Shown piece by piece: positions 55,398-63,904 of a stretch of 64,000 nucleotides of DNA. Under the pieces are notes generated by a model, which had not been told where the DNA came from, did no database searches, and saw nothing but the letters and a program-made list of their open reading frames with translations. The translations under genes and the position numbers were made by a program. Every line of letters starts with the position of its first letter. Position 1 is the stretch's first letter. The stretch comes from Ramlibacter paludis (GTDB lineage: Bacteria; Pseudomonadota; Gammaproteobacteria; Burkholderiales; Burkholderiaceae_C): assembly GCF_022012305.1 (NCBI RefSeq), contig NZ_JAKLTM010000001.1, positions 868,001-932,000 on the forward strand, read 5' to 3'.

Positions 55398-57875
55398 TTG
55401 GCTGCCCGATCCCGTCCTCCTCCTGCTCCCCCCGATTCCCCCGGCGCCGCCTGGCTGGCCGGCCGCGGCTGGCAGCCTTTCGCCTTCCAGCGCGAGGTGT
55501 GGCAGGCCGTCGCCGAGGGCCGCAGCGGCATGCTGCACGCCACCACCGGCTCCGGCAAGACCTACGCCGTCTGGCTGGGGATGCTGCAGGAACTGCTGCG
55601 TCGCCATCCGCCCGCGCGCGCGGCCGAGCCGCTGCGGGTCGTCTGGCTCACGCCGATGCGCGCGCTGGCCTCGGACACCACCAAGGCCCTGACCGAGCCG
55701 CTGCGCGACCTGGCGCCCGACTGGACCATCGGGCTGCGCACCGGCGACACGCCCAGCGCCGACCGCGCGCGGCAGGACCGCCGCATGCCCACCGTGCTGG
55801 TGACCACGCCGGAGTCGCTCACGCTGATGCTCACGCGCGAGAGCATGCGCGACGAGCTGTGCGGCGTCGCCTTCGTGGTGGTGGACGAGTGGCACGAGCT
55901 GATCGGCAGCAAGCGCGGCGTGCAGGCGCAACTGGCCCTGGCCCGCCTGCGGCAGTTCAATCCCTCGCTGGTCACGTGGGGCCTCAGCGCCACGCTGGGC
56001 AACCTGGAGGAGGCCATGCACGTGCTGTGCGGCCCGCAGCCGGAGCCCGAACCACGGCTGGTGCGCGGCAAGATCGACAAGACGCTGGTGATCGACACGC
56101 TGATCCCGCCCGACCCCGGCAAGTACTCCTGGGCCGGACACCTGGGCGCGCGCATGCAGCAGCCGGTGGTGGAGGAGATCGAGAAGTCCGGCACCACGCT
56201 GGTCTTCACCAACGTCCGTTCGCAGGCCGAGATCTGGTACCAGCTGCTGCTGGAGGCGCGCCCCGGCTGGGCCGGCCACATCGCGCTGCACCACGGCTCG
56301 CTCGATCGCGGCACGCGCGAGTGGGTGGAGCAGGGCTTGAAGGACGGCAGCGTGCGCGCGGTGGTGGCGACGTCCTCGCTCGATCTCGGCGTCGACTTCC
56401 TGCCGGTGGAGCGCGTGCTGCAGATCGGCTCGGCCAAGGGCGTCGCCCGCATGATGCAGCGCGCCGGCCGCAGCGGCCACGCGCCCGGGCGACCGAGCCG
56501 CGTGACGCTGGTGCCGACCAACACCATGGAGATCATCGAGGCTGCGGCGGCGCGCTGGGCCGCGCAGACCGGCCGCGTGGAGAAGCGCGAGCCGCCCGAC
56601 CAGCCGCTCGACGTGCTGGTGCAGCACATCGTGACGGTGGCGCTGGGCGGCGGCTTCACCGCCGATGCCTTGTATGCCGAAGTGACGACGGCCTGGTCGT
56701 ATCGCAACCTCACCCGGGCGGCCTTCGACTGGGCGCTGGCTTTCTGCGCGCACGGCGGCGAGAGCCTGGCGGCCTATCCCGAGTACCACCGCATCGTGCG
56801 CGACGACGAGGGCACCTGGCGCGTGAAGGATGCCGGTGTCGCCAAGCGGCACCGGCTGGGCGTGGGCACCATCGTCAGCGACGCGGCGATCCAGGTGAAG
56901 TTCCTCACCGGCGCGATCATCGGGACGATGGAAGAAGGCTTCATCGCGCGATTGAAGCCCGGTGACTGTTTCTTCTTTGCCGGCCGCCTGCTGGAGTTCG
57001 TGCGCGTGCGCGACATGGCGGCCTACGTGCGCAAGGCCACCAAGAACAAGGGCACGGTGCCGACCTGGCAGGGCAGCAAGATGGCGCTCTCCACGGAGCT
57101 GTCCGATGCGGTGCTGGAGATGATGCAGGCGGCCGCGCATGGCGAGTACGCGGGTCCCGAACTGGAAGCCGCGCGTCCCATGCTGCAGACGCAGCAGCGC
57201 CTCTCGAAGATCCCGACACCGCACACGCTGCTGGTGGAAGGCTTCAAGTCGCGCGAAGGGCAGCACCTGTACGTCTATCCCTTCGCCGGCCGCAACGTGC
57301 ACCTGGGCCTGGCGAGCCTGCTGGCCTGGCGGCTCGCGCAGGTGCAGCCCAACACCTTCAGCATCTCGATCAACGATTACGGCTTCGAGCTGGTGGGGGC
57401 CGCGCCCTTCGACGTGGAGCCCGTCACCAGCCAGGCCGTGTTCAGCGGCGACGACCTGCTGCATGACGTGCTGGCCTCCCTCAATTCCTCCGAGCTGGCG
57501 CAGCGGCGCTTTCGCGAGATCGCGCGCGTGGCGGGCCTGATCCAGAGCGGCTACCCGGGCCAGCCGAAAAGCGCGCGCCAGCTGCAGGCCTCCAGCGCAC
57601 TGTTCTACGAAGTGTTCCGCAAGTACGACGCGGGCAACCTGCTGTTGAACCAGGCGGAACGCGAAGTGCTGAGCCAGGAACTGGAGATCTCGCGCCTGGG
57701 TGCCACGCTGCAGCGCATGCGGGCCAAGACGATGGACTTCGTGCCGCTGAGGCACCCGAGTCCCATGAGCGTGCCGCTGATGGTGGAGCGTTTCCGCGAG
57801 AAGCTCTCGACGGAGCAGCTGTCCGAACGGCTCGATCGGATCCTGCGCGACATGGAGCGCGATGACATGGCCTAG
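55398..57875 (+). CDS. ligase-associated DEXH-box helicase (Lhr-like)
   Basis: 825 residues from TTG 55398, the start that gives 18 residues before AWLAGRGWQPF, the usual family length; no ATG or GTG is available nearer. Motif I ATTGSGKT at 48-55, DEWH box at Asp163, SATLGN (III) and QRAGRSGH (VI) are intact, followed by the long C-terminal region with the winged-helix/Lhr core (GFKSREGQHLYVYPFAGRNVH in part). It is the 3'-5' helicase partner of the exonuclease and ligase at 42.6-45.3 kb. Following gene: BON lipoprotein after 101 bases. Confidence 0.92.
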   Translation: MAARSRPPPAPPDSPGAAWLAGRGWQPFAFQREVWQAVAEGRSGMLHATTGSGKTYAVWLGMLQELLRRHPPARAAEPLRVVWLTPMRALASDTTKALTEPLRDLAPDWTIGLRTGDTPSADRARQDRRMPTVLVTTPESLTLMLTRESMRDELCGVAFVVVDEWHELIGSKRGVQAQLALARLRQFNPSLVTWGLSATLGNLEEAMHVLCGPQPEPEPRLVRGKIDKTLVIDTLIPPDPGKYSWAGHLGARMQQPVVEEIEKSGTTLVFTNVRSQAEIWYQLLLEARPGWAGHIALHHGSLDRGTREWVEQGLKDGSVRAVVATSSLDLGVDFLPVERVLQIGSAKGVARMMQRAGRSGHAPGRPSRVTLVPTNTMEIIEAAAARWAAQTGRVEKREPPDQPLDVLVQHIVTVALGGGFTADALYAEVTTAWSYRNLTRAAFDWALAFCAHGGESLAAYPEYHRIVRDDEGTWRVKDAGVAKRHRLGVGTIVSDAAIQVKFLTGAIIGTMEEGFIARLKPGDCFFFAGRLLEFVRVRDMAAYVRKATKNKGTVPTWQGSKMALSTELSDAVLEMMQAAAHGEYAGPELEAARPMLQTQQRLSKIPTPHTLLVEGFKSREGQHLYVYPFAGRNVHLGLASLLAWRLAQVQPNTFSISINDYGFELVGAAPFDVEPVTSQAVFSGDDLLHDVLASLNSSELAQRRFREIARVAGLIQSGYPGQPKSARQLQASSALFYEVFRKYDAGNLLLNQAEREVLSQELEISRLGATLQRMRAKTMDFVPLRHPSPMSVPLMVERFREKLSTEQLSERLDRILRDMERDDMA

Positions 57876-57976
57876 GCCGCGTCTTGTGTTTCTCCTACAG
57901 CTTCACGCTCTGCACCCCGACCGCGGGCACCAGGGGCCGTCCCTACATTGGCACGGTCGCAGGGAGCATTGAAGTC

Positions 57977-58414
57977 ATGAACTACAAAGGAATCGGCCGC
58001 GCAGCGGCCCTCGCATCTTCGTTGGCGGTGCTGCTGGCGCTGGGCGCCTGCGGTGACCGCGTGGAGGAAAGCGCGCCGGCCAGCCAGGCCAGCGTGGAAA
58101 TCAACCGCCAGGGCATGGAAGGCGCCAAGGAAGAAAGCGCCGCGGTTGGCGTCGAGAACCCCAACACCGCCGCCATGGGCGCGGCGCCGGCGCCAGTCGC
58201 CGATGACCCCGATATCAAACTGGCTGCGGAAGTGAAGTCCTCGCTGGCCGCCGACCCCGATTTCACGGCGATGAAGATCGACGTGCATTCGGACGACGGC
58301 GTGGTCACGCTGATCGGCCGCGCGCCGGACCCGGCCGCGCGCGAGCGCGCCTCGCAGATCGCGCGCAACGTGCGCGAAGTGAAGTCCGTCGAGAACCAGC
58401 TGACGCTGGGTTAA
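57977..58414 (+). CDS. BON-domain lipoprotein 1
   Basis: 145 residues with lipobox LGAC (Cys25). A linker rich in Ala, Glu and Ser is followed by a BON domain (about 78-145: DIKLAAEVKSSLAADPDF, VVTLIGRAPDPAARERA, VKSVENQLTLG). BON domains bind phospholipid or polymer surfaces in the periplasm, as in OsmY. The ribosome site GGGAG is ten bases from the ATG. Its stop overlaps the convergent peptidase stop. Confidence 0.88.
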   Translation: MNYKGIGRAAALASSLAVLLALGACGDRVEESAPASQASVEINRQGMEGAKEESAAVGVENPNTAAMGAAPAPVADDPDIKLAAEVKSSLAADPDFTAMKIDVHSDDGVVTLIGRAPDPAARERASQIARNVREVKSVENQLTLG

Positions 58415-59607
58415 TTTTCCGGCGGCGCCGCCGCCGGCTCCTGCTTGCTCTGCTCCGCCACGGTTCGCGCCGCGGCGGCGCTTTGCGCGGCGGGCGCCTT
58501 GGCCAGGCGCGGCGCCGGCAGCCGGGGATTGGCGCGCGATGCGCCGATCACGTCGTGCACGTAGCGCAGCTTGTTCAAGGCACCGGGCGACAGCGCGAAG
58601 GGATAGGCATCTTCCTGGCCCAGGCTGCGGTTGAGGCTGTTCACCAGCAGCGTGAGCGGCACCCACTGCTCCACCAGCATGTCGAATTCGGGCGCGCCGG
58701 TCTCCAGCGGGTTGATCACGTCGTCGAGCTCCACGCCTTGCCCGGGGATGCTCACGCGCGTGTTGTAGGCCGCCGCGGTTTCCAGCAGGTCCACCATGTG
58801 CAGGTAGTGGGCCCAGGTCTCGGCCCAGTCCTCCCACGGGTGTGCCGATGCATACGCGCTCACGAAGTTGTCCTGCCAGTCGGCGACGGTGCCGCCGCGG
58901 CCGTAGTGGGCCTGCAGGGCCTGGCCGTAGTCGACGCGCTCGTCGCCGAACACTTCGCGGAAGGCCTCGACGCGGCCGCCTTCATCGATCAGGCGGTCCC
59001 AGTAGTAATGGCCCGACTCGTGGCGGAAGTGCCCGAGCAGGGTGCGATAGGGCTCGCGCATTTCGACCTTGCGGCGCACGCGCTCCGCGTCGTCGGCCTC
59101 GGCCACGTTGAGCGTGATGAGGCCTTGCGAGTGGCCGGTCATCACCTGCTGGCCCGGGAGGTCGGCGAGGAATTCGAAGACGGGGCCGTCGGCCGCACCG
59201 TTCGGCGGCGTCGGCGTCAAGAGGCCCAGCTTGGCCAGGGTGTAGAAGAGGCGGCGCTTGGCCGACTCGAGCCGGTACCAGCGCTCGGTGTTCCCCGGCT
59301 GCGACAGGTCGGGCAGCACGCGGGTGAGGCGGCAGGCCGCGCACAGCGCATTTGGATCGTCTGCCGGCACGGCGAAGTTGCACGCGTTCTGCGTGGTCGC
59401 GTTCTGGCACAGGCGGTACTGGCCGACCGCGGGCTTGCGGTCTCCTCGCACGCGCGGGCGCCACAGGCCGTCATGCCCGGGCACCGGCTCCAGTGCGGCG
59501 ATGTTGAGGCGGTCCGGCAGGAAGGCGAGCTGGCTGCCGCAGCGCAGGCACTGCACGTTCTCGAAGAAGACGGCCTGGCCGCAGTGCTGGCAATGGAAGG
59601 TCTTCAT
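58411..59607 (-). CDS. zinc-ribbon putative zinc metallopeptidase
   Basis: 398 residues. An N-terminal zinc ribbon (Cys6, Cys9, Cys20, Cys23) precedes the family body with the gluzincin-type motif HESGH at 196-200 and the downstream acidic helix HPWEDWAETWAHYLH that supplies the third ligand. This matches the family of putative zinc-binding peptidases with that ribbon. No signal peptide, so cytoplasmic. Downstream of the BON2 terminator on the same strand, with its C-terminus Ala/Pro-rich. Confidence 0.87.
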   Translation of the reverse strand: MKTFHCQHCGQAVFFENVQCLRCGSQLAFLPDRLNIAALEPVPGHDGLWRPRVRGDRKPAVGQYRLCQNATTQNACNFAVPADDPNALCAACRLTRVLPDLSQPGNTERWYRLESAKRRLFYTLAKLGLLTPTPPNGAADGPVFEFLADLPGQQVMTGHSQGLITLNVAEADDAERVRRKVEMREPYRTLLGHFRHESGHYYWDRLIDEGGRVEAFREVFGDERVDYGQALQAHYGRGGTVADWQDNFVSAYASAHPWEDWAETWAHYLHMVDLLETAAAYNTRVSIPGQGVELDDVINPLETGAPEFDMLVEQWVPLTLLVNSLNRSLGQEDAYPFALSPGALNKLRYVHDVIGASRANPRLPAPRLAKAPAAQSAAAARTVAEQSKQEPAAAPPEN

Positions 59608-59625
59608 GGGCGGCGCCCTTCGTTG

Positions 59626-59663
59626 GAAAAAAGAAAGGGCAGGCGGCCTCTGGACGCCTGCCC
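59626..59663 (-). terminator. rho-independent terminator of the BON2 gene
   Basis: On the minus strand GGGCAGGCG (59663-59655) pairs with CGCCTGCCC (59645-59637) across a nine-base loop, followed by a T-rich run (TTTCTTTTTT, 59636-59627). It lies 38 bases after the BON2 stop and 19 before the next gene. Confidence 0.82.
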
Positions 59664-59668
59664 TCGCA

Positions 59669-59689
59669 GGAGGCGGCCAGGCCGCCTCC
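59669..59689. repeat. 10-bp perfect hairpin next to the terminator
   Basis: GGAGGCGGCC (59669-59678), a single A, then GGCCGCCTCC (59680-59689). It lies between the BON2 stop and its terminator; with the terminator it makes two tandem stems. Confidence 0.7.
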
Positions 59690-59701
59690 GTCGCCGGCTG
59701 G

Positions 59702-60016
59702 TTACGGACGCACCAGCAGGTTGTTGTGCACTTCGCGCACGCCCTTGGTGTTGCGGGCGATGGCGCCGGCCTGGTCCTTTTCCATCTGCGACTTGGCGAA
59801 GCCGCCCAGCGAGACCGTGCCGTTCAGCGTGTCGACGTTGATCGACAGGCCGCCGGTGTTCTTGTCTTCCAGCAGCTTGGTCTTCACCGCGGCGGTGATC
59901 GTCTTGTCGTCGACATAGTTGCCGACCGATTCCTGGCCGCGCCAGACGGCGCAGCCGCTGGAGATCAGGGTGATGCCGGTCATGACGGCGAGAGTGATGG
60001 CGCGAACGTGTTTCAT
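59702..60016 (-). CDS. BON-domain lipoprotein 2
   Basis: 104 residues from ATG 60016 with GGAAGGA upstream; lipobox SSGC (Cys22). A single BON domain follows (TITAAVKTKLLEDKNT, INVDTLNGTVSLGGFAKS, GVREVHNNLLVRP). It is short, OsmY/DolP-like, and likely envelope-located. Expressed as its own unit, with a strong terminator. Confidence 0.9.
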   Translation of the reverse strand: MKHVRAITLAVMTGITLISSGCAVWRGQESVGNYVDDKTITAAVKTKLLEDKNTGGLSINVDTLNGTVSLGGFAKSQMEKDQAGAIARNTKGVREVHNNLLVRP

Positions 60017-60118
60017 GGAGTTGTCCTTCCCTTGTAGGTCTTTCGGTGCGTACTTTCCGGATAGCTCCCCGGGTGGCCGCACCAACACCACCCGGCTTGC
60101 GTTTCAATCATTCGCCGC

Positions 60119-60580
60119 TCAAGGCGGCGGTTCCGCGTCCTGGCGGAAATCGGCGGCCGACATCGCCGCCATCAACAGGCTCGACAGCTGCGACGACTTC
60201 AGCACCGCAACCGCCAGCGTCCCCAGCGAGATCAGCTTCCACGGCCGCGCGAGCGTCAGCGCCGCGCCGGCGGCCGCCGAAATCGCCAGCAGCTGCACCG
60301 GCCTGCGCTGGGCATAGCTGCGCATCAGCGGCGACGCCAGGTCGACGACCATGTGCGCCGGGTGGTAGCGCCACCAGGTGCGCACCGCGCGCCGCATGTG
60401 GCCGAACCAGCCTTCGCCGTAGTCGCGCGGATCGTCTTCTTCCTCGCCCGCGGCATAGGCGTAGCCCGCATCCGTGCCGGCCGCGTCTTCCTCGTGCGGG
60501 TCGTGGCGCCGCTGGCGCCGCGCCATGTGCGCGAGGATCGCTTGCCGGCTTGCCGCCAGTTTGTCGGCTGCCTCGCTCAC
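60119..60580 (-). CDS. small membrane protein at the YqjK position
   Basis: 153 residues, GTG start overlapping the previous stop (GTGA). The first 60 residues are charged with an acidic stretch (AAGEEEDDPRD); residues 90-140 contain two hydrophobic segments. I do not recognise the family. It is the third gene after a DUF883 (YqjD-like) and a holin-superfamily (YqjE-like) gene, as yqjK is in E. coli, but sequence similarity to YqjK is not evident. Confidence 0.7.
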   Translation of the reverse strand: MSEAADKLAASRQAILAHMARRQRRHDPHEEDAAGTDAGYAYAAGEEEDDPRDYGEGWFGHMRRAVRTWWRYHPAHMVVDLASPLMRSYAQRRPVQLLAISAAAGAALTLARPWKLISLGTLAVAVLKSSQLSSLLMAAMSAADFRQDAEPPP

Positions 60581-60948
60581 GAACGGGCCCCGATCGCGCG
60601 CAGCGCCTGCGCGTCGGCATCGAGCTGCGCCTTCAGTTCGGTGAAGGCCTTCTCCGGCAGGCGCTCGCGCGCCACCAGGAAGCCCGCCACCGCCACGCCC
60701 AGCGCGATCGCCGGCGAGACCACCAGCATCCAGTGGAAGCCGTGGATGGCGCCCAGCATGGTGGCCACGCCCGCCAGGATCAGGAAGACGAGCAGGCCGA
60801 ACAGCGCCACGCCCCAGGCGATCGCCCGCTTGGCGACCTCGAGTCCCACGGAGGAAGCTTCCTCGCGCATCAGGGCCGCGTAGCCGGCGATGTGTTGCAT
60901 CACCAGCTCCGGCTTGCTGACCAGGACCGAGAAGATCGGATGCAGCAT
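60577..60948 (-). CDS. YqjE-like phage-holin-superfamily membrane protein
   Basis: 123 residues with two membrane helices (about 43-65 and 73-93) and a charged C-terminal helix (EKAFTELKAQLDADAQAL). This matches the Phage_holin_3_6/YqjE family, inner-membrane proteins not tied to phage here. Follows the DUF883 gene after 11 bases. Confidence 0.85.
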   Translation of the reverse strand: MLHPIFSVLVSKPELVMQHIAGYAALMREEASSVGLEVAKRAIAWGVALFGLLVFLILAGVATMLGAIHGFHWMLVVSPAIALGVAVAGFLVARERLPEKAFTELKAQLDADAQALRAIGARS

Positions 60949-60959
60949 GGCGCCTGTTC

Positions 60960-61274
60960 TCAGAAGTACTTGTCGTTCATCTCGCGGCGATGGCGCATGG
61001 CCAGCACCAGGCCGGCGACGGCGGCGCCGACGGCGGCGGCGATCAGCGCGGACTTCAGCGGGTTGTCGGCGACGTAGCGGCCGCCGGTGCGGGCGTACTC
61101 GCTGACGTAGCCGCGGGCGGCGGCGGCGCGATCCGACACGGCGCTCATGCCGCGGCTGGCAGCGTCCTGCGCGCTCGAACGCATCTCGCGCACGGTGTGG
61201 CTGGCGCGCTCCAGCGCTTCGCTGGCAAGGCGGCGGGTGTTTTCGAGCGTCTGGTTCGAAGTTTCGATGGTCAT
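60960..61274 (-). CDS. DUF883 (ElaB/YqjD-like) protein
   Basis: 104 residues from ATG 61274. A helical N-terminal part (LENTRRLASEALERASHTVRE) is followed by one membrane helix near the C-terminus (ALIAAAVGAAVAGLVLAM) and a basic end. ElaB/YqjD proteins anchor ribosomes to the membrane in stationary phase; whether this one does is unknown. First gene of the yqjD-yqjE-like unit. Confidence 0.87.
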   Translation of the reverse strand: MTIETSNQTLENTRRLASEALERASHTVREMRSSAQDAASRGMSAVSDRAAAARGYVSEYARTGGRYVADNPLKSALIAAAVGAAVAGLVLAMRHRREMNDKYF

Positions 61275-61412
61275 TTCAGCGAGTCCTCTCTTGGTGGGGA
61301 TAGAAGCCCGGGCAGGGGCATGCAACCGGGTCAAGCTTAGGCATTCCCGCTGGGCTAAAGATCGGTTCCCGGCCTGACCGGATGTAGGAGGATGCCGACA
61401 GCCGCGCGGGTG

Positions 61413-62777
61413 TCAGGCGGGCTGGGCGGCGGCAACCTTCGGCAACACGGCGTGGACACGCGTGCCGCTGCCCGGCCGTGACGCCACGGTGAGCTTGCCG
61501 CCGGCCGCCTCCACCCGGTGGCGCATGCCGGCGATGCCGTGCGTCGAGGGGCGCTGCGCCTGCGCATCGAAGCCGCGGCCGTCGTCCTTGATCGCCACCT
61601 CGATGTGGTTGCTGTAGTTGTGAAGACTGATGTCGACCTGCCGGGCCTCGGCGTACTTGCCGACGTTGGTGAGGGACTCCTGCACCAGCCGGTAGACGGT
61701 GAGCTGGCTGGCTTCGTCGAGCTCGACCGATTCGAGGCTGGCCGCGATCTCGATGCCGGAGCGCTCCGAGAACTCGCGCGCCAGGATCTCCAGCGCCGCC
61801 GTCAGCCCCAGGTTGGCCAGCGAGGAGGGCCGCAGGTCTTCGATGATGCGGCGCTTCAGGGCGATGCCGCTGTTCAGCGTTTCGACCAGATGCTGCAGGC
61901 GCGTCACCACCTCCGGTGATTGCTCCCCCAGCTTCGACTTCAGGCGGGCCACGTCCAGCTTGGCCGCGGTGAGCAGCGCGCCCAGTTCGTCGTGCAGCTC
62001 CCGCGCCAGGTGGCCGCGCTCTTCCTCGCGCACCACCTGCAGGTGCGTTGCCAGCTGCGCGAGCGACGCGGTGCGCTCCCGCACCTGGCGCTCGAGCTGG
62101 TCGCGCTCCTGCTGCAGCGCGGCCTGCTGCTGCTCGTCCTTGAGTTTCAGCCGCGTGCTCTGCCGCAAGTAGAGATAGAAGGCGAGCAGGGCGGCGGCGG
62201 CCACGAGGGCGATGCCGATGCGCGCCAGCCGCAGCGACTTCTCCACCTGGCGCTGCGAGGCCTCCATGCCGGCCGTGGCGCCCTGGATCAGCCGGGCCGC
62301 CTGCTCGCGGATGGCGTCCATGTGCTCCTTGCCGATGTCGGTGTTGAGCACGAACTTCCAGGCGTCCTCGTTGCCCTGCTTGCGCAGGCGCAATGACATG
62401 TCCAGCTCGGCCAGCTTGCGCTGGACGTTGCGGGTAAGCTGGGCCAGCGTCGCCGACTCCGGGCTGCCCGGCGCGTAGTCGTTGCGCAGGTTGTCCAGGT
62501 TCTGGCTGATCTCGGCCACGGCCGCGTTATAGGGCTCCAGGTAGCGCGGGTCGCCGGTCAGCAGGTAGCCGCGGGTGCCGGTCTCGGCGTCCAGGACGTG
62601 CTGCAGCAGGCGATTGACGGCGTTGCGGGTGCGGGTGTATTCGTCGATCCTATACAGGGCGTCGGTCGACTGGACATATCCGGTTTCATTGATGCCGATG
62701 AGCACCGCAGCGGCCAGCAGCGCGAGGATCAGCCCGACAGCAGCGCGCGGTAATGCGAAAGATGCCGGCAGTTTCAC
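61413..62777 (-). CDS. CHASE3 sensor histidine kinase (HisKA_3/NarL-type partner)
   Basis: 454 residues from GTG 62777 with GAGG seven bases upstream. Two membrane helices (about 13-30 and 185-205) flank a periplasmic CHASE3 domain (LYRIDEYTRTRNAVNRLLQ, ETGTRGYLLTGDPRYL). A HisKA_3 dimerisation helix carries the phospho-acceptor His262 in ARELHDELGAL, and the ATPase domain has DDGRGF and GIAGMRHRVE. This subclass pairs with NarL-type regulators; one lies divergently 112 bases away. Confidence 0.93.
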   Translation of the reverse strand: MKLPASFALPRAAVGLILALLAAAVLIGINETGYVQSTDALYRIDEYTRTRNAVNRLLQHVLDAETGTRGYLLTGDPRYLEPYNAAVAEISQNLDNLRNDYAPGSPESATLAQLTRNVQRKLAELDMSLRLRKQGNEDAWKFVLNTDIGKEHMDAIREQAARLIQGATAGMEASQRQVEKSLRLARIGIALVAAAALLAFYLYLRQSTRLKLKDEQQQAALQQERDQLERQVRERTASLAQLATHLQVVREEERGHLARELHDELGALLTAAKLDVARLKSKLGEQSPEVVTRLQHLVETLNSGIALKRRIIEDLRPSSLANLGLTAALEILAREFSERSGIEIAASLESVELDEASQLTVYRLVQESLTNVGKYAEARQVDISLHNYSNHIEVAIKDDGRGFDAQAQRPSTHGIAGMRHRVEAAGGKLTVASRPGSGTRVHAVLPKVAAAQPA

Positions 62778-62889
62778 CCTAAAACCTCAACCTTGTGAAT
62801 AAAATCCGCGCACGTCATGACTCAAGGGTAGGCCATTTCGATCCTGAAGTGGGGCACAATGAAACACAGCTTGACGTAGAAGGTGAAGC

Positions 62890-63522
62890 ATGATCAAAGT
62901 CGGCATTGTTGATGACCACGCAATCGTGCGGTCGGGCCTCAAACAGTTTTTCAGCGAGCAAGTCGACCTGCGGGTCGTTGGGGAAGCAGCGAGCGGACGC
63001 GAGGCCATCGACCTCGTGCGCGTCACCGAGATGGACGTCCTGGTGATGGACCTGTCCATGCCCGGCCAGAGCGGCATCGACGCGCTGGGCATGATCCGCG
63101 CGAAGGCGCCGGATGTCGGCATCCTCATCCTGTCGGGCTATCCGGAAGAGCACTACGCGATGAACCTGATTCGCCAGGGCGCGAGCGGGTACCTGAACAA
63201 GGAATGCGAGCCGATGGAGATCGTCAACGCGATCCGCACCATCGCGCTGGGCCGCCGCTACATCTCCCCGGCCGTCGCCGAACTGCTGGCGCAGCAACTG
63301 AACCGCAAGGAAGGCGGCGCGCCGCACGAGCAGCTGTCCGAGCGTGAGTTCCAGGTCTTCCTGAAACTGGCCAAGGGCGAGACCGCCGGCGACATCGCGA
63401 AGGCGCTGTCCCTGTCGGTGAAGACGGTGAGCACGTACCGCACGCGCCTGATGGAGAAGATGAACCTCTCCTCCAACAGCGACCTCACGTACTACGCGCT
63501 GAAGAACAAGCTGATCGACTGA
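62890..63522 (+). CDS. NarL/LuxR-type response regulator
   Basis: 210 residues. Receiver with Asp8/Asp9, phospho-acceptor Asp54 (VMDLSMP) and Lys104 (YLNKE), then a LuxR-type HTH (LSEREFQVFLKLAKGETAGDIA, LSVKTVSTYRTRLMEKM). It is the natural partner of the divergent CHASE3 kinase. Ribosome site AAGGTG before the ATG. Ends one base before the convergent receiver gene. Confidence 0.94.
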   Translation: MIKVGIVDDHAIVRSGLKQFFSEQVDLRVVGEAASGREAIDLVRVTEMDVLVMDLSMPGQSGIDALGMIRAKAPDVGILILSGYPEEHYAMNLIRQGASGYLNKECEPMEIVNAIRTIALGRRYISPAVAELLAQQLNRKEGGAPHEQLSEREFQVFLKLAKGETAGDIAKALSLSVKTVSTYRTRLMEKMNLSSNSDLTYYALKNKLID

Positions 63523-63523
63523 T

Positions 63524-63904
63524 CTACCGCCTCGGCTCGCCCAGGGCCAGGCAGTAGTCGACCAGCAGTTCGATCTCGTTGGACTTGTCGAAGACGGCAT
63601 CCGCGCCGAGCTGCGCGCAGCGCTCGCGCATGTCGGCCGTCGCATAGTTGCTGAGCACCACCACGCGCTGGCTTCGGCCGCGCCGGCTGCAAGCTTCCAG
63701 CACCCCCAGCCCGCTGCCTTGCTTGAGGAACAGGTCGACGATGGCCAGGTCCCAGCGATCGCCATGGTGCGCGAGCCACTCGCGCGCATCGCGCTCGGTT
63801 TCCGACCAGCCCAGCGATTGCACCGACGCGAGCTCCTCGAGGGTCCCGATCAGGTTCTCGCGGATGGTCGCGTTGTCTTCGACGATGTAGGTTCTCAGTT
63901 GCAC
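63524..63904 (-). CDS. single-domain receiver protein
   Basis: 126 residues from GTG 63904: a complete CheY-like receiver (Glu9/Asp10, Asp57 in IVDLFLKQG, Ser85, Lys107 in VFDKS) with no output domain. It may compete for phosphate with the adjacent regulator or act as a shuttle in a phosphorelay. Convergent with the NarL-type gene. The 96 bases to the window end hold nothing I can call. Confidence 0.88.
   Translation of the reverse strand: MQLRTYIVEDNATIRENLIGTLEELASVQSLGWSETERDAREWLAHHGDRWDLAIVDLFLKQGSGLGVLEACSRRGRSQRVVVLSNYATADMRERCAQLGADAVFDKSNEIELLVDYCLALGEPRR

Noticed and set aside
60577..60948. Phage remnant (holin-like gene)
   Set aside because: The holin-superfamily domain here is the YqjE type beside a YqjD-like gene; no other phage gene is present.
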